Part shown: in pieces, positions 1-5,186 of the stretch
How the letters are laid out: every line of letters begins with the position of its first letter
Numbering within the stretch: position 1 is the first letter of the stretch
Assembly (NCBI GenBank): GCA_002726335.1
Contig: PBSR01000021.1
Coordinates: 2,434 to 7,619 of the forward strand
DNA length: 5,186 nt
Reading direction: 5' to 3'
Source of the DNA: Gemmatimonadaceae bacterium
Lineage (GTDB): Bacteria > Latescibacterota > UBA2968 > UBA8231
Position numbers and translations under genes: made by a program
The notes under the pieces: model-generated
The model's database searches: none
What the model saw: the letters and a program-made list of their open reading frames with translations, nothing else
Told to the model about the DNA's origin: nothing

Positions 1-618
1 GAGCTGGGACCGATGCCGCGCGGGGTCAGCGACCCCGCATACGCGCCGCGCGGCAGCCGCATGCGCGACATCATGAGCCCGGGGGGATACGACCAGGTGG
101 AGACCGCCAGCGTCTGGGGATGCTCGCCGCCGTACCTGCCTCTCGGCTCGCGCGCCGACGTGGTCGTGTTCCAGAGCGCGCCGCTGACGGAGGATGTGGA
201 GGTCACCGGACCCGTCGATGTGAAGCTCTGGGTGGCCTCGACGGCTCCGGATACCGACTTCACCGCCAAGCTGCTCGACGTCTACCCGCCCAGCCGCTGG
301 TATCCGTCGGGATACGCCCTCAACCTCACCGACAGCATCCTGCGCCTGCGCTACCGCTCGGGAGATGACCAGGAAGAGAGCTACACGCCGGGTGATGTCG
401 TCGAGATCACGATCACACTGTACCCCACGAGCAACCTGTTCTGTGTCGGGCACCGCATCCGTCTGGACGTGTCCAGCTCGAACTTTCCGCGCTTCGATGT
501 CAATCCGAACACCGGCGATCCCCTGGGCACGGAGCGCCGACGATCGGGTGCCGACAACACGATCTTCCACGCGGCAGCGAGGCCGTCCCATGTGGTGCTG
601 CCGGTGGTGCCGACTTGA
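1..618 (+). CDS. CocE/NonD-family hydrolase, C-terminal part (5' end outside window)
   Basis: The reading frame is open from base 1 and ends at TGA 616-618, giving 205 visible residues; the ATG at 13 is internal and not the true start. The fragment matches the C-terminal beta-sandwich (PepX_C-like, jelly-roll) domain of CocE/NonD and X-Pro dipeptidyl-peptidase-like serine hydrolases. Supporting motifs, numbered from base 1, are GGYDQ (28-32), a DVVVFQSAPL strand followed by VTGPV (about 53-72), PDTDFTAKLLDVYP (83-96), HRIRLDVSSSNFPRFDVNPNTG (151-172, family signature) and NTIFH...RPSHVVLPV near the end. In this family the Ser-Asp-His triad lies in the upstream alpha/beta-hydrolase domain, which is not in the window, so activity and substrate (acyl ester or peptide) cannot be judged. 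The gene is convergent with the sigma factor gene, 54 bp away. Family assignment is firm; specificity is unknown. Confidence 0.9.
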   Translation, partial: ELGPMPRGVSDPAYAPRGSRMRDIMSPGGYDQVETASVWGCSPPYLPLGSRADVVVFQSAPLTEDVEVTGPVDVKLWVASTAPDTDFTAKLLDVYPPSRWYPSGYALNLTDSILRLRYRSGDDQEESYTPGDVVEITITLYPTSNLFCVGHRIRLDVSSSNFPRFDVNPNTGDPLGTERRRSGADNTIFHAAARPSHVVLPVVPT

Positions 619-650
619 TCGGCTAGGACCGGCGCGATTCAGCAGGTCGA

Positions 651-668
651 GGTAGCGGGCCCGCCACC
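651..668. terminator. GC-rich near-palindrome between convergent genes, possible transcription end
   Basis: An 18-bp inverted repeat with a perfect 10-bp core (GCGGGCCCGC, 655-664) and three further matching pairs (651-653 with 666-668) around one mismatch. It sits in the 54-bp gap between the CocE/NonD stop at 618 and the sigma factor stop at 673, about 5 nt past the latter. An RNA hairpin would have a 4-nt loop. Neither strand has a T-run after it, so it is not a canonical intrinsic terminator; a role in ending or protecting the two convergent transcripts is inferred from position only. Confidence 0.3.
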
Positions 669-672
669 GCCG

Positions 673-2136
673 TCATCCTTCCGTCTCGATCTCCCGCTTC
701 AACGCCTGCATCTCATCCTGGGCGGCCAGATCGGGAAACATCTGCTCCATCTGCCGGACCAGTTCCTGCCGCAGCATGGCCCGGGCCTCACCGACCTCGT
801 TCTGGTTGACGAACTCGATCGCCAGGCGCACGTGCTTCCGTGCCGTCTTCATATCCCCCGAGGCCGAACGCAGTCCGGCGATCCAGGCATGGTTCTGACA
901 CTGGCGCACAGGCAGGTTGTCCACCGTGCTCCAGAAGGCCCAGTAGGCCTCTCCCATCAGTTCCTTCGAGGTCGTCTGCAGGGCCTCCATGGCGTCCGGT
1001 GTCGTCATCTCCACGGCTCGCTCGAAGTGACCCAGCGCCGCGGCGCCATCCTGCAGTGAGGCCTGCGCAACCCCCATCTCAGAGTGCAGAACACAGGCCA
1101 TCCACGGGAACTTGGGCAGCAGCTTGTCGTAGAGAGACAGCGCCTTGTCGCCCTGACCGCGCGTGAGGTGACGACGGGCCAGTTCCAGCTGCGCCACCGC
1201 TTCGAACAAGCCCCCCTTGGCCGCCTCCAGGGCCGCCTGTTGCTCGGCGAAGATCTCCTCGTCGTCGACTACATTGGACCGCAGGGCGGCCCTTCGAAGG
1301 CGAGCCAGCATGTTGTCTGGCTCGCGCTCGAGCACTTCGTCCAGCAGAGCCAGGGCCCGGTCGTACGCACCCGGTTCCTCCTGCAGCTCTTCGGCGCTGC
1401 GGGTAAAGGTGTAGGCCTCGGCCAGCAGCATCGATACCAGCGTGTCCTCCGGGGCCTGCTCACGGGCGCTTTCCAGCACCGGCACGGCGGCACCGTACTT
1501 CACTTCCTGAAACAGCCCGCGTGCCTGCTTGATCAGCGTGTTGACGCTGTCGGAGAAGTCGGCACCGGGTGCCTCATCGCGGATCACGTCAGCTACCATC
1601 TGTTCCACTTCCTCCTGCATCAGCAGGCGTGCGCGCCGCAGGCGCTGGCGCACGGCGGGCCCGGTGATGCCCAGCTGTGTCGCCATGCGCGGCGTCGTCA
1701 GTCCTTCCAGGTAATGCAGCACCAGTGCTTCACGGCTCAGCTCCGGCAGGCGGTCGATGGCATCGTGCACCAGTTGCCGGCGTTCCGACCGCTCGGCGTC
1801 CTGCGCCGGTGACTGCCCTTTGTGGGCCAGTTCGTCCACGTCGATACTCTCCCGCGCCGGCTGGCGCTGTCGTCGCTCTAGGAACGTCCGGCTGCGGTTG
1901 CGGGCGATGGTCCGCAACCAGGGTCCGAAAGACTCGGCGTCCTCCAGCCGGGCGATCCCGAACCAGGCGCGCAGGAACGTCTCCTGGCCGATATCGTGGG
2001 CCGCCTCGAAGTCCCCCGTAATCGCCACGACGGTGGCGAATACGGTATCCTTGTACCGATCGACGAGGCGCCCGAAGGCGGCCTCGTCACCGCCCTGGGC
2101 GGCGCGGATCCACTGTTCGTCCTCGCACGTCTCCAT
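673..2136 (-). CDS. ECF-type RNA polymerase sigma factor with C-terminal TPR-like domain
   Basis: A 487-residue sigma-70 family protein. Region 2 spans about residues 10-92, with the typical DIGQETFLRAW segment (48-58) and a WLRTIARNRSRTFLERR stretch (73-89). Residues 93-120 are a charged linker. Region 4 spans about 120-175, with LPELSREALVLHYLEG and a helix-turn-helix around 145-170 (RMATQLGITGPAVRQRLRRAR). No region 1 or 3 is present, so it is ECF-type. Most ECF factors are about 160-200 residues; here about 300 extra helical residues follow. They contain TPR-like pairs, for example 201-231, 257-286, 314-344 and 355-377 (A/L-rich helices with LDEVLEREPDN and LYDKLLPKFP). A similar layout, sigma plus TPR tail, is known for group ECF42, but no DGPF-family partner gene is visible. 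The tail probably senses a partner protein or tunes activity, since no anti-sigma gene is adjacent. The start is supported by AGGAG 5 nt upstream. Stop at 673-675. Confidence 0.93.
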   Translation of the reverse strand: METCEDEQWIRAAQGGDEAAFGRLVDRYKDTVFATVVAITGDFEAAHDIGQETFLRAWFGIARLEDAESFGPWLRTIARNRSRTFLERRQRQPARESIDVDELAHKGQSPAQDAERSERRQLVHDAIDRLPELSREALVLHYLEGLTTPRMATQLGITGPAVRQRLRRARLLMQEEVEQMVADVIRDEAPGADFSDSVNTLIKQARGLFQEVKYGAAVPVLESAREQAPEDTLVSMLLAEAYTFTRSAEELQEEPGAYDRALALLDEVLEREPDNMLARLRRAALRSNVVDDEEIFAEQQAALEAAKGGLFEAVAQLELARRHLTRGQGDKALSLYDKLLPKFPWMACVLHSEMGVAQASLQDGAAALGHFERAVEMTTPDAMEALQTTSKELMGEAYWAFWSTVDNLPVRQCQNHAWIAGLRSASGDMKTARKHVRLAIEFVNQNEVGEARAMLRQELVRQMEQMFPDLAAQDEMQALKREIETEG

Positions 2137-2141
2137 CCCGT

Positions 2142-2146
2142 CTCCT
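2142..2146 (-). promoter_or_regulatory. Shine-Dalgarno of the sigma factor gene
   Basis: On the minus strand AGGAG is followed by 5 nt (ACGGG) and then the ATG at 2136-2134. It is a strong, well-spaced ribosome binding site and fixes this start codon. It is the clearest ribosome binding site among the genes in the window. Confidence 0.8.
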
Positions 2147-2177
2147 GATTCGACACTCTACTCAACATGACCCATGG

Positions 2178-2190
2178 CGCTCGACGAGCG
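2178..2190. promoter_or_regulatory. 13-bp palindrome in divergent intergenic region, candidate operator
   Basis: CGCTCG-A-CGAGCG: two perfect 6-bp arms around a single base. It lies near the middle of the 120-bp region between the divergent sigma factor and methyltransferase genes, where a dimeric regulator could act on both. The loop is too short for an RNA hairpin, which favours a DNA-binding role if it has any. Short GC-rich palindromes arise by chance in DNA of this composition, so support is weak. Confidence 0.3.
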
Positions 2191-2201
2191 TGACTCCACG
2201 G

Positions 2202-2229
2202 GGAACCACTGGCACTCTACATGGTCTCA
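2202..2229 (+). promoter_or_regulatory. Candidate ECF-type promoter for the methyltransferase gene
   Basis: GGAACC (2202-2207) resembles the GGAAC -35 element recognised by many ECF sigma factors. It is followed by a 16-bp spacer and GTCTCA (2224-2229), which resembles the GTC/TCTNA-type -10 element of several ECF groups. Transcription would start near 2236 and give an untranslated leader of about 20 nt before the ATG at 2257. The neighbouring divergent gene encodes an ECF sigma factor, so recognition by that factor is a reasonable guess. It rests on one occurrence and is not proven. Confidence 0.4.
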
Positions 2230-2256
2230 GATCCGGATGCATACTTCAGATGATCG

Positions 2257-3027
2257 ATGACTGACGAATCTACGCCGCTGTTCGGACACGACCGCGTCGC
2301 TCGGGGCTACGCCACGGCAAGGCCCTGGTTCCATCCGGAGGTGGCCAGTCGCATCGGGCAGCGCCTCGGACGGCATCGCCCCGAACACGCCCTCGACGTC
2401 GGCTGTGGCACGGGATTGTCGACGACGCCGCTGTCGGCGATCGCCCGGCGGGTGACGGGAGTGGACGGTGCTGCTGACATGGTCGCCGCCGCCTCGCCGG
2501 TCGCCGGCGTCAGCTACCTCGTGTCATCCGCCGAGGACCTGCCCTTCGCCGACGCCAGCTTCGGCCTGATCACCGCTTGCGGCGCCATCAATTGGATCGA
2601 TCGCGACCGCTTTCTTCCCGAAGTGCGCCGGCTGTTGCCTGCCGGGGGCATCCTCGTCATCTACGATGGCGGCGACCTGGCGGCGATGGTGGGCGACGAG
2701 CGCCTCTCCGACTGGCACCGTGACGTCTTTCGCCAGCGCCTGCCACGACCGCCACGTGACGAACGCCTGCTGCCCGATGACGAGGCCCGCCAGTATGGAC
2801 TCGCCCTGGAAACCACCCATGATTACACCCTCGAGTGGACCTTCTCTCTTGATTCCTATGTCGCCTTCCTGATGACGCAGTCGAGCGTGACCGACTTCGT
2901 CGAGCGCCGGGGCAAACCCGCTGATACACTTCGCAAGTGGTTGCAGGTCGAACTGGCGCCGCTGTTCGAAGGCGAAGAGCGACAGCTCCTCTTCGGTGGC
3001 TACATCTGGTACCTGCGACGGCTGTAG
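2257..3027 (+). CDS. class I SAM-dependent methyltransferase (type 11-like)
   Basis: A 256-residue protein with a Rossmann-type methyltransferase core. The SAM-binding motif I is ALDVGCGTGLST (45-56). An acidic residue ends strand 2 (VTGVDGAADM, D70). Motif II is SAEDLPFADASFGLI (91-105), followed by ITACGAINWIDR, and motif III is LLPAGGILVIYD (126-137). The N-terminal FGHDRVARGYATARPWF segment (9-25) resembles the cap of UbiE/trans-aconitate methyltransferase-like proteins. The C-terminal 110 residues carry no catalytic motif I recognise and probably form the substrate lid. It transfers a methyl group from SAM to an unidentified small molecule and should be cytosolic. The start is essentially forced, because an in-frame TGA lies at 2251-2253 and the ATG follows one codon later. 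No clear Shine-Dalgarno precedes it. The gene is divergent from the sigma factor, with a hydrolase-like gene 54 bp downstream. Substrate unknown. Confidence 0.9.
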   Translation: MTDESTPLFGHDRVARGYATARPWFHPEVASRIGQRLGRHRPEHALDVGCGTGLSTTPLSAIARRVTGVDGAADMVAAASPVAGVSYLVSSAEDLPFADASFGLITACGAINWIDRDRFLPEVRRLLPAGGILVIYDGGDLAAMVGDERLSDWHRDVFRQRLPRPPRDERLLPDDEARQYGLALETTHDYTLEWTFSLDSYVAFLMTQSSVTDFVERRGKPADTLRKWLQVELAPLFEGEERQLLFGGYIWYLRRL

Positions 3028-3081
3028 CCGGCCCGCTAGCTCCCGGTTGTGCGGCGCGTCGTCTCCACCTACCGTCCCTGC

Positions 3082-3981
3082 ATGATCCGTTCCGTCACCC
3101 TCTCCTGTGCCCTGCTCTGCGGGCTCGCCGCTGTCCCCGTGCGCGCCGAGCAGGCCCTGGAGCCCGTCGGTGACGAGGCCTATGCCGTCATGGCTCGCTC
3201 CTTCGAGTATGAACCGGCGCCACCGATGCCGCGCTTCGATGAACTGCGCGAGGCGGCCAACGGCCGTGTCCGCAAGATCGTCTTTACCGGCGTCGGCACG
3301 CGACGTGTTCCCGGCTATCTCGAGCTGCCACTTGACGGTACGGCCCCGTACCCCTGCGTCATTCTCATCCACGGCATGTCGCGCTCCAAAGAGTTCTGGT
3401 GGTCCTTCGGCACAACGACCGAGGGCAAGCACAAGGACCGACTCGTGGGTCAGGGCTACGCCGTCCTCGGGCTCGACTTGCCGTCCCATGGCGAGCGTGC
3501 CGCCGAAAACGATTACCTGAATCCGGCAGTGCTGTTGCAGGCCGGCGCCGCCAGCCGGCTGCACGACCTGTTCACCGACAGCGTCGTCGAGCATCGGCGG
3601 GCTATCGATGCGCTGCTCACACGGACCGATATCGACAGTTCACGCATCGGCGTGCTCGGGTACGAGTTCGGCGGCGTGGTGGCCTTCGCCCTGGCCGCTG
3701 TCGAGCCGCGGGTCCGGGTCAGTGTCGCCTGCGTGCCGCCGACGGTGCACGACCGACTGTCCGTGCTGGCAACGCAGAACCATGCGCCACGGATCCGGAC
3801 ACCATTCCTCATGCTCATGGGAGCCAACAGCCCCAGCAGTACCCAGGCGGAAGCCGAGCAGCTGCACGGACTGCTGGCGGCGTCACCGGCGGAGCTGAAG
3901 GTGTATACCAGTGACGACCGTCTACCCATCTGGTACGTGGGTGAGGCCGTGGGCTGGTTCGCGACGCATTTGAAGAGATAG
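3082..3981 (+). CDS. exported alpha/beta-hydrolase-fold protein with substituted catalytic triad
   Basis: A 299-residue protein resembling the dienelactone hydrolase/acetyl xylan esterase-like branch of the alpha/beta hydrolases. Residues 1-22 form a Sec signal peptide (MIR, hydrophobic stretch, then VRA before E23), so it is probably periplasmic or secreted. Fold landmarks are VILIHGM (93-99, oxyanion strand and loop), YAVLGLDLPSHGER (126-139) and the nucleophile elbow at 189-198. The elbow reads GYEFGG, with Glu195 (codon 3664-3666) where Ser is expected. The expected Asp after the LMLMG strand is Ser250 (GANS), and the expected His of the usual GHRLP motif is Asp279 (DDRLP). All three triad residues therefore look replaced, suggesting a binding protein or pseudoenzyme. 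A GTG at 3049 would add 11 residues; ATG 3082 is preferred because it gives a compact signal peptide, but neither start has a clear Shine-Dalgarno. The oxidoreductase gene starts 8 nt downstream. Confidence 0.85.
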   Translation: MIRSVTLSCALLCGLAAVPVRAEQALEPVGDEAYAVMARSFEYEPAPPMPRFDELREAANGRVRKIVFTGVGTRRVPGYLELPLDGTAPYPCVILIHGMSRSKEFWWSFGTTTEGKHKDRLVGQGYAVLGLDLPSHGERAAENDYLNPAVLLQAGAASRLHDLFTDSVVEHRRAIDALLTRTDIDSSRIGVLGYEFGGVVAFALAAVEPRVRVSVACVPPTVHDRLSVLATQNHAPRIRTPFLMLMGANSPSSTQAEAEQLHGLLAASPAELKVYTSDDRLPIWYVGEAVGWFATHLKR

Positions 3982-3983
3982 GA
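3979..3983 (+). promoter_or_regulatory. Shine-Dalgarno overlapping the upstream stop codon
   Basis: TAGGA overlaps the TAG stop (3979-3981) of the hydrolase-like gene and lies 6 nt before the TTG at 3990. The overlap implies that ribosomes finishing the first gene can re-initiate on the second, so the two proteins are probably made from one transcript. It also supports TTG 3990 as the start. Confidence 0.55.
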
Positions 3984-3989
3984 CAAGAC

Positions 3990-5033
3990 TTGAAACAGCT
4001 GCGCACCGTCGTCGTCGGTCTGGGCCGGATCGGCTGGAAGTTTCATCTACCCGAGATCATCAGCCACGACGGCTATGAGCTCGCGGGTGTCGTCGATCCT
4101 CTCACTGATCGTCTCCAGGAGGCCCGCGCCAAGTACGGTGTCGTCGGTTTCTGCGACCTGGCAAGCTGCCTCGACACCGTCGAGCCCGATCTCGTCGTCC
4201 TCGCTTCACCGACGCCGCTGCGTGCGGAACATGCCGGGCTGGCCTTTGCCGCCGGCAGCCACGTGTTCACCGACAAACCCATGGCACCCGATCTCGAGTC
4301 GGCGGATTGCATGATCACGGCAGCCAGGAGACACGGCCGCAAGCTGACCGTCTACCAACCCGAGCGCGGGGGCCGGGAGGTCGTCTGTCTGCGGTCGATT
4401 CTGGCCCGAGGACTGATCGGGAACGTCTATCTGATCAGACATACCCGGACGCAGTACACCCGCCGCCACGACTGGCAGGCGTGGAAACGCAACGGTGGGG
4501 GTATGCTCAACAACTTCGGTGCCCACCTCATCGACGCCTGCCTGCACGTTGCCGGCTCACCCGCCAACCATATCACCTGTCATCTGCGCACCGTCGCCAG
4601 CCTCGGAGACGCGGACGATGTGGTCAAAGCGGTGATCGAGACGGAGAGTGGCGTGCTGATCGACATCGACATCAACATGGCCAGCGCGCACCCCATGCTG
4701 CCACGCTGGCATGTGGTCGGGACCCACGGCAGCTTGATTCTGGATGACGACGGCGTCTGGCAGGCACGCTACCTCGATCCGTCCGACGTACCGTCGCTGG
4801 ACGCAGAGACAACAATGGCGGCGGCAGACCGGCGCTACGGCAGCGGCGAACAGCTGCCCTGGCAGGAGGCGGGTTTCGACGTCAAGGACGTGGAGGCCGT
4901 CGACCACTACGCGCGGGGCCACGCCTTCTTCACCGGTGCCGGCGACCCGGTAGTACCTCTGAGCGAGTCACGTGAACTGATGCGGGTGCTGGAAGCCTGC
5001 CGCACGGACGCCGAAGGTCGGCAGGCGTCATAG
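3990..5033 (+). CDS. Gfo/Idh/MocA-family NAD(P)-dependent oxidoreductase
   Basis: A 347-residue protein, the usual length for this family of sugar, inositol and related polyol dehydrogenases. The N-terminal Rossmann domain (about 1-125) opens with the dinucleotide-binding motif VVVGLGRIG (7-15). It also has a VVD strand end (34-36) that may contact the cofactor ribose, LASPTPL (71-77), and TDKPMA (94-99), the family's EKP motif with Asp for Glu. The catalytic Lys is K96. The C-terminal alpha/beta domain carries GGGMLNNFGAHLID (169-182), with the conserved D182 usually near the active site, and ends in a typical VVPLSESRELMRVLEAC helix. The protein has no signal peptide and should be cytosolic, oxidising or reducing an unidentified carbohydrate-like substrate. 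The start is TTG at 3990, with TAGGA 6 nt upstream; it places the Rossmann strand at residue 7, as expected. The gene follows the hydrolase-like gene by 8 nt and is convergent with a TerC-family gene 3 nt beyond its stop. Confidence 0.93.
   Translation: MKQLRTVVVGLGRIGWKFHLPEIISHDGYELAGVVDPLTDRLQEARAKYGVVGFCDLASCLDTVEPDLVVLASPTPLRAEHAGLAFAAGSHVFTDKPMAPDLESADCMITAARRHGRKLTVYQPERGGREVVCLRSILARGLIGNVYLIRHTRTQYTRRHDWQAWKRNGGGMLNNFGAHLIDACLHVAGSPANHITCHLRTVASLGDADDVVKAVIETESGVLIDIDINMASAHPMLPRWHVVGTHGSLILDDDGVWQARYLDPSDVPSLDAETTMAAADRRYGSGEQLPWQEAGFDVKDVEAVDHYARGHAFFTGAGDPVVPLSESRELMRVLEACRTDAEGRQAS
4995..5026 (-). terminator. stem-loop at the convergent gene ends, possible terminator
   Basis: Perfect 8-bp arms GCCTGCCG (4995-5002) and CGGCAGGC (5019-5026) enclose a 16-nt loop. 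The structure lies inside the last codons of the oxidoreductase gene and about 10 nt past the stop of the TerC-family gene read on the minus strand, the right place for that gene's transcript end. Only a short TT follows on the minus strand, so intrinsic termination is uncertain. It could equally be a stabilising 3' hairpin. Confidence 0.35.
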
Positions 5034-5036
5034 AGG

Positions 5037-5186
5037 TCAGCCGGAATCGCCCATCCGTCCCGCGGCCCTGTCCAGGGCATTCGGCAGCCGCGAGTCGCGC
5101 AGCTCGATGGGTGGCTCGGTCCTGCGTACGCGCCGCAGACGCAGGTTGAGCATCTCCACGAACACCGAGAAGGCCATGGCGAAGTA
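5037..5186 (-). CDS. TerC-family integral membrane protein, C-terminal end (5' part outside window)
   Basis: Reading the minus strand from base 5186 gives 49 in-frame residues ending at TGA (TCA at 5037-5039 on the plus strand). The fragment starts YFAMAFSVFVEMLNL followed by RLRRVRR. This is the characteristic end of the last transmembrane helix and the positively charged cytoplasmic tail of TerC/YgdQ-type membrane proteins. Members are multi-pass inner-membrane proteins linked to metal-ion handling or metal loading of exported proteins; the exact role here is unknown. The tail after the helix (TEPPIELRDSRLPNALDRAAGRMGDSG in two blocks, 23-40 and 41-49) is hydrophilic and less conserved. The gene is cut by the window edge, so length and start cannot be given. 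It is convergent with the oxidoreductase gene, with only 3 nt between the stop codons. Confidence 0.8.
   Translation of the reverse strand, partial: YFAMAFSVFVEMLNLRLRRVRRTEPPIELRDSRLPNALDRAAGRMGDSG

Noticed and set aside
1084..1812. A 242-codon open frame on the plus strand inside the sigma factor gene
   Set aside because: It is antisense to the sigma and TPR coding sequence. Its translation is rich in H, Q, R and L without domain motifs, as expected for a shadow frame.
2221..2253. Ten-codon upstream frame (ATG 2221 to TGA 2251-2253) just before the methyltransferase start
   Set aside because: It has no ribosome binding site, and if the candidate promoter is real its ATG lies upstream of the transcript start. 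A leader-peptide role is not supported.
3026..3048. Weak hairpin (AGCCGG with CCGGTT) after the methyltransferase stop as a terminator
   Set aside because: It has a short stem with a G-U pair, a 12-nt loop and no T-run; I see no real evidence that transcription ends here.
3100..3120. Possible lipoprotein box around Cys9 or Cys13 of the exported protein
   Set aside because: The residues before Cys13 are ALL and those before Cys9 are TLS with a very short N-region. Neither fits the lipobox well, while VRA before E23 is a good signal peptidase I site.
2524..3594. A 356-codon open frame on the minus strand across the methyltransferase and the hydrolase-like gene
   Set aside because: It lies antisense to two well-supported genes with clear family motifs, its translation shows no recognisable domain, and long antisense open frames are expected in high-GC DNA.
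4206..4547. A 113-codon minus-strand open frame inside the oxidoreductase gene
   Set aside because: It is fully antisense to conserved Gfo/Idh/MocA sequence and shows no motif of its own.
5065..5078. Inverted repeat GCCCTG-TC-CAGGGC as a terminator for the oxidoreductase transcript
   Set aside because: The stem is only about 5 bp with a workable loop, no T-run follows, and it lies inside the TerC-family coding region.

Overview
The window is GC-rich, densely packed bacterial chromosome with no sign of phage, transposon, CRISPR or RNA genes. It carries six protein-coding genes, the outer two cut by the window edges. Third codon positions are strongly G/C. One product has a Sec-type signal peptide, and TTG is used as a start. 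This suits a high-GC, probably Gram-negative bacterium; I cannot place it further from this sequence. ECF sigma factors with TPR tails and Gfo/Idh/MocA oxidoreductases are common in several environmental phyla, so they do not settle the taxonomy.

Layout. (1) 1-618 (+) is the C-terminal part of a CocE/NonD-family (X-Pro dipeptidyl-peptidase-like) hydrolase. (2) 673-2136 (-) is convergent to it and encodes an ECF-type sigma factor fused to a roughly 300-residue TPR-like helical domain. (3) 2137-2256 is a 120-bp divergent intergenic region. It holds the sigma gene's Shine-Dalgarno, a 13-bp palindrome, and an ECF-like -35/-10 pair pointing at the next gene. (4) 2257-3027 (+) is a class I SAM-dependent methyltransferase. 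(5) 3082-3981 (+) is an exported alpha/beta-hydrolase-fold protein in which all three expected catalytic positions appear to be substituted. (6) 3990-5033 (+) is a Gfo/Idh/MocA-family NAD(P)-dependent oxidoreductase with a TTG start, 8 nt after gene 5 and probably translationally coupled to it. (7) 5037-5186 (-) is the C-terminal end of a TerC-family integral membrane protein, convergent with gene 6.

How the genes may work together. Methyltransferase, hydrolase-like protein and oxidoreductase lie in one direction (2257-5033) and could be one transcription unit. Only the last two are tightly linked; a 54-bp gap separates the first from the second. The divergent sigma factor, with an ECF-like promoter motif in the shared intergenic region, could control this unit, but that is inference. 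The most unusual feature is the hydrolase-like protein, a candidate exported pseudoenzyme. The gap between genes never exceeds 120 bp.
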